Positions 15,501 to 17,863 of a DNA stretch of 17,863 bases are shown here, one piece after another. The position numbers and the translations under genes are program-made. The stretch is taken from the NCBI GenBank assembly GCA_964392615.1, contig CAYMRB010000191.1, forward strand, positions 1 through 17,863, in the 5' to 3' direction. Position 1 is the first letter of the stretch, and each line of letters opens with the position of its first letter. The DNA comes from CAYMRB01 sp964392615. GTDB lineage: Bacteria; Planctomycetota; UBA8108. The notes below the pieces were generated by a model. The model did no database searches and had not been told where the DNA came from. It worked only from the letters and a program-made list of their open reading frames with translations.

Positions 15501-16493
15501 ATCGAGCGCGTTCGCGTCGTCGGTCTCGAGTATCGCGCGGCGGGCGTCGGGCACGCGCAGCAGCAGGGCAAGGGCGGCTTTGCCGATGTGTCGACACCCA
15601 TCGCGGTCGGGAACGGCTCGTGGGACGTCAAGGTCGTGTACGGAACGGCGCAGGTGCATGCCGACGGCTCGGCGCTCTTCCGGGTGCCCGCCCGCAAGCC
15701 GATCTACTTTCAGGCCCTCGACGCCGACGGCTTCGCGGTGCAGACGATGCGCAGCTGGACCACGCTCATGCCGGGCGAAACGCAGTCCTGCGTGGGTTGC
15801 CACGAGCACAAGAACAGCACGCCCGTCGCCGAGCAGGGCACGCCGCTGGCTCTGCTCGGCGGTCCACAAGAGCTCGAGACCATCGGCGGCCCGCCACGCG
15901 GCTTCAGCTACGCGCGCGAGGTCCAGCCGATCCTCGACCAGCACTGCGTCGATTGCCACGCGGGAGACGACGTGCCCTACGACCTGCGCGGCGATCTCGT
16001 GCACCTGCCGGAGATGAAACGCAAGTTGGCGCGCTCCTATCTCGAGCTGACCCACACCAAGAAGGAGCGCGGCGACTGCCACCACGAGCTCGTCAACTGG
16101 ATCGACTGCATGTCCGAGCCGGAGATGCTGCCCCCCTACCACCGCGGCGCGGGCACGAGCCGACTCATGAAGCTCCTGAAGAAGGGCCACGAGGGCGTCG
16201 AGCTGAGCGCCGAGGAGCTCGAGACCATCGCCTGCTGGATCGACCTCCTGGTGCCCTACTGCGGCGATTACCTCGAGGCCAACGCCTGGTCGAAGAAGGA
16301 GCTCGCGTTCTACGAGCGCTTCGCGGCCAAGCGTCGGCGCCAGGAGGAGATCGAACGCGCGAGCATCGAGGCGCTGCAGTCGAGCCGCGATAGCGCGCCG
16401 ATCACCGAAAGACCTCCCCGAGTACCGAAGCACCCGGGGAGGAAGGGTCGACAGCCTGCTGTCGGTGCGAAGTCGTCAGATCGAGAACGGTGA
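12549..16493 (+). CDS. Exported M23 peptidase-like / PKD / HzsA-related di-heme c-type cytochrome fusion
   Basis: A 1314-residue protein. The open frame extends upstream to 12021, but that part is antisense-like shadow inside pepE; the ATG at 12549 starts a clear signal peptide (LLRLPLLLVLGTIAPLAA). Residues about 140-270 are M23/LytM-like with candidate zinc ligands H175 or H176, D181 and H257xH259, plus YHHLDS (221-226). PKD-type domains lie at about 305-376 and 390-470. Residues about 600-1060 form a TolB-like beta-propeller similar to hydrazine synthase alpha subunit relatives, ending in RSWTTLMPGETQSCVGCHEHKN. Two haem c motifs are present, CVGCH (1081-1085) and CVDCH (1133-1137). Residues 1190-1265 (MLPPYHRGAG... 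ACWIDLLVPYCGDYLEANAW) are typical of HzsA-related planctomycete proteins. It probably acts in the periplasm or at the surface as a redox protein. True hydrazine synthase activity is not implied, since no HzsB or HzsC partner is present. The basic C-terminal tail overlaps the opposite gene by 18 nt. Confidence 0.9.
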   Translation: MITLLRLPLLLVLGTIAPLAAELGDDLPERLLFTSQTIVCLDPGEEHVYALGDGREVKIELLSVEERRDSVVRLVRDASVRVAINGEPHELVCAPYVMPSVIGGLRIQVDTTSGFTTLPKRVQLSLWDARLPIVDAARFGFPLQGFRLFSHGLQCYNEPVHLGRGDGDPEGGAFHHSYGIDFAGFEGGEEVRACVSGKVVRLLKDAILVDVEDESGLIWEYHHLDSIAPHLELGRRVKKGEKIGVLGRSGPSGNFSHLHVGAFLSPAHMRAGRYTRRLNWYPWMVAAWRAEQGSELHAIAGAHALALTGEKVAFDASHSIPGDEPIVSYEWNLPGGTRTTGPRAEAVFEQPGIHVATLRVRDAAGNEDIDFRKVKVYSREKPESFLPALYVTSTPTLEARVGKPVRFRIWLHLAEKHPFEVDFGDGTVAKDCRSFRVIEHAFREPGLHIVTARADVNGMLTTAKQKVVVQPTKTDALRGRPREAASRDGIERDWMHQDYTGIELPSEFAEELERWRAKHLRSVESRPDPPVPERLACFVSESSSLVEERMVARVLEELGHGASALRERLETLRAVPGADPRWRELYLRACELRRKQRLAPLLARWRHFVFDQHRHVRGSWKYTEGLSDAQAYRFFAPGSSLNLLELDEPYGNGTVTPLIEDEGGVLRNPDVSFDGERVLFAWKKSDRDDDFHLYELEPASGALRQLTDGLGLADYEGAYLPSGEIVFSSTRCIQTVDCNWVEVSNLYLMNGDGHHMRRVGFDQVHTIFPTVTDDGRVLYTRWDYNDRAQIYTQPLFQMNTDGTGQSELYGGSSWFPTNIIHARKIPGSRKVVAIITGHHTPAHGKLGIIDPTLGRQEGRGIELLAPPRPADAVRVDRYGMDGSQFQYPWPLDEERFLVTLALPTPKGKLGRFNLYLVDREGRRELLVEGDESGKGIGCRQIVPLAPRESGHLRPNRVDWSAETGVVFLRDVYAGPGLEGIPRGTIERVRVVGLEYRAAGVGHAQQQGKGGFADVSTPIAVGNGSWDVKVVYGTAQVHADGSALFRVPARKPIYFQALDADGFAVQTMRSWTTLMPGETQSCVGCHEHKNSTPVAEQGTPLALLGGPQELETIGGPPRGFSYAREVQPILDQHCVDCHAGDDVPYDLRGDLVHLPEMKRKLARSYLELTHTKKERGDCHHELVNWIDCMSEPEMLPPYHRGAGTSRLMKLLKKGHEGVELSAEELETIACWIDLLVPYCGDYLEANAWSKKELAFYERFAAKRRRQEEIERASIEALQSSRDSAPITERPPRVPKHPGRKGRQPAVGAKSSDRER
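16413..16442 (-). terminator. Hairpin inside the 3' end of the fusion gene, likely terminator of the minus-strand gene
   Basis: CCTCCCCG (16413-16420) and CGGGGAGG (16435-16442) form a perfect 8-bp stem. On the minus strand TCTTTCGG follows, so it fits termination of the ARPP-1-like gene, which stops at 16476. It lies within the coding sequence of the convergent fusion gene. Confidence 0.55.
16449..16464. terminator. Second hairpin at the convergent gene junction
   Basis: CGACAG (16449-16454) and CTGTCG (16459-16464) pair with a 4-nt CCTG loop. It is the only strong hairpin directly before the fusion gene stop; no T-run follows on the plus strand. Together with 16413-16442 it forms a two-hairpin junction. 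Confidence 0.4.
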
Positions 16494-17516
16494 CGCGCTC
16501 CCCCACTGCGCACGCAGGGCAGCTTGATTCGACGAGACGATCGACGCGTAGACGACGCGCTCGTCATCGCGGACGATCTGGCCGACGAAGCGGTCGGGCA
16601 CGAGCGTGTCGATCGTGAAGCCCTCGACCGTCTCGTCACGCTCGAGCGCGAGCTCCTCCGCGATCAGCTCGCGGACGAGCGCGCTCGCACGGCGCTCTTC
16701 CTCGGCGGCGATCTCCTCGACGGCCGCACCGAGCTCCTCGAGCGAGCCGATCTCCTCCGGCAACGGCACGCGCGAGGCCGGAGGGGTCTCGCCCTTCGAC
16801 CGCGCGACCTGAATCGCGAGCGAGCCGTAGCACTCGCGGATGAGCGCGGGCCAGATCGACGCCCAGTAGGACGCCGACGGCGCGCGCTCGATTCCGACGA
16901 CGCGGTCGTCGATGAGGACGATCGCGCCGACTTGGTTCGGCGCGCACTCGAACTCCGCGACGAACTCGTCGAGCTCGCGACGGAACCGATCGAGAAAGTA
17001 GCTGAGGTGACTCGCTCCGGATATTCCGAGCTCGCTGTTGAACGCACTGATCGCGTCCCAGAGCCTGTCGTAGCCGCGCTCCTTGCGAATCTGAAGCGCA
17101 TGCTCGCGCAAGCTGAACGGCAGGATCATCATCCGGTAGCGTCCCTGCTGCAGGTATCCGCCCTGGGTCTGCTGGACGCACATGGCCGTGTCGAACGATC
17201 GGCCGGCCTGACGCTTGACGAGCCCGACGCACGACATCGCGTGGTCCTGGGCCACTTCGTTGACGACGTAGCCGGCGTGGCACGGAACGATCAGCACCGC
17301 GTCCTCCGGATTCGAGAAGACGAGGGTGCCGTATGCCGAGGTGCCGACCTCGACACGCGCCTCCTGCGGCGACACGAAACGATCGTCGTGCAGGTCGCTC
17401 ACGAGCGGCAGAACCTGCATGTACCCGACGCTCTGCAGCCGCGCCGCGGTCGTGCCGCGCAACACATCGGCGAGAGTCGTCCGGTCGCTGTTTTCGTGCT
17501 TCCTTGTGAACATCAT
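16476..17516 (-). CDS. ARPP-1-like domain protein
   Basis: A 346-residue protein, probably cytoplasmic (no signal peptide). Two adjacent ATG codons start it, with GGAG about 8 nt upstream. The N-terminal half follows the ARPP-1 pattern: VLPLVSD (35-41), FVSPQEA with VEVGTSAYGTLVFSNPEDAVLIVPCHAG (55-82), then VVNEVAQDHAMSCVGLVKRQAGRSF (84-108). The second half has FVAEFECAPNQVGAIVLIDDRVVGIE and a following YWASIWPALIRECYGSLAI (217-235), also typical. Residues 255-295 are a Glu/Ala-rich likely coiled coil. ARPP-1 is a domain known mainly by association with phosphatase/rhodanese and vWA-type gene sets; no enzymatic activity is established. Its start overlaps the stop of the vWA-like gene by ATGA, so the two form an operon. 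Its 3' end overlaps the convergent fusion gene by 18 nt. My family call rests on motif recall, not on a search. Confidence 0.72.
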   Translation of the reverse strand: MMFTRKHENSDRTTLADVLRGTTAARLQSVGYMQVLPLVSDLHDDRFVSPQEARVEVGTSAYGTLVFSNPEDAVLIVPCHAGYVVNEVAQDHAMSCVGLVKRQAGRSFDTAMCVQQTQGGYLQQGRYRMMILPFSLREHALQIRKERGYDRLWDAISAFNSELGISGASHLSYFLDRFRRELDEFVAEFECAPNQVGAIVLIDDRVVGIERAPSASYWASIWPALIRECYGSLAIQVARSKGETPPASRVPLPEEIGSLEELGAAVEEIAAEEERRASALVRELIAEELALERDETVEGFTIDTLVPDRFVGQIVRDDERVVYASIVSSNQAALRAQWGSASPFSI

Positions 17517-17863
17517 CGTTCGACTCCGATTCTCTGGCTCGACTCGTTCGGCGCCGCGAGCGCCGGTGCCACGAAGGCTGCAAGCGCCTCGACGCCGCGC
17601 TCGACGTCGATCGCGAACGCGGTCTTCAGGAGGCCGAGCACGACCGACTCGACGCGGTGGACCGCGATCGTCGCCACGTCGTCACCGAGACGACGCACCC
17701 CACCGCTCTCCGCAGCGAGGACCGGCGAGATCTGGAAGACCGGCGTCGCGACACCGAACCGGCGAGCGGCGCGGACCACCTCGGCGCTTCGTCCTGCCGG
17801 CGCGTTCTCGTAGCCGTCCGAAACCACGAAGACCGCCTCCGGCTCGCAACGCAGAGCCGCGAC
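17513..17863 (-). CDS. C-terminal part of a vWA-like domain protein (cut by window edge)
   Basis: Only the last 116 residues are visible; the start lies beyond 17863. The segment AVFVVSDGYENAPAGRSAEVVRAARRFG followed by TPVFQISPV resembles the later strands of a von Willebrand factor A fold, where an SDG turn follows a hydrophobic strand, as in bacterial vWA and TROVE-type proteins. The DxSxS metal site expected at the start of the fold is outside the window, so metal binding cannot be judged. The stop codon overlaps the start of the ARPP-1-like gene by four bases, which implies co-translation and supports a joint function. Confidence 0.55.
   Translation of the reverse strand, partial: VAALRCEPEAVFVVSDGYENAPAGRSAEVVRAARRFGVATPVFQISPVLAAESGGVRRLGDDVATIAVHRVESVVLGLLKTAFAIDVERGVEALAAFVAPALAAPNESSQRIGVER

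Overview
The window is GC-rich bacterial DNA, most likely from a planctomycete-type organism (Planctomycetota or a close PVC relative). This rests on gene content: a planctomycete-type ECF sigma factor overlapping a giant Ser/Thr kinase with a WD40-type tail, two exported proteins ending in the paired Ca-loop 'dockerin-like' module with the FLFLGG motif, an HzsA-related di-heme protein, and an ARPP-1/vWA gene pair. No tRNA, rRNA, CRISPR array or insertion sequence was seen.

Layout. (1) 1-54 is a hexanucleotide simple repeat. (2) 113-4089 is a promoter followed by an overlapping sigma factor / membrane kinase pair. (3) 4171-6468 is a secreted GH9-like glycoside hydrolase whose arginine codon use differs from its neighbours, so it may have been acquired by transfer; a strong two-way hairpin terminator follows. 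(4) 6612-11633 looks like one functional locus. An OmpR-family response regulator and its histidine kinase (minus strand) lie between two exported proteins with the same C-terminal Ca-binding module: a six-cysteine-repeat protein (minus strand) and, divergently, a contractile-tail-sheath protein carrying a signal peptide. (5) 11833-16493 is a dipeptidase E gene overlapping, by ATGA, a 1314-residue exported fusion of an M23 peptidase-like domain, two PKD domains, an HzsA-like propeller and a two-heme c-type cytochrome tail. (6) 16476-17863, on the minus strand, is an ARPP-1-like gene preceded by the end of a vWA-like gene, convergent on and overlapping the 3' end of the fusion gene.

The most interesting observations are these. 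First, the tail sheath homologue at 10188-11633 has a Sec-type signal peptide where the sheath N-terminal arm should be, and a dockerin-like module appended after the C-terminal arm, which does not fit ordinary cytoplasmic sheath assembly. Second, a conserved sequence element sits at the same distance (91-92 nt) upstream of both the response regulator gene and the cysteine-repeat gene, suggesting they are co-regulated by this two-component system. Together these suggest a two-component-controlled set of surface or extracellular proteins that includes a repurposed phage-tail sheath. The function is inference; the architecture and the sites are read directly from the sequence.
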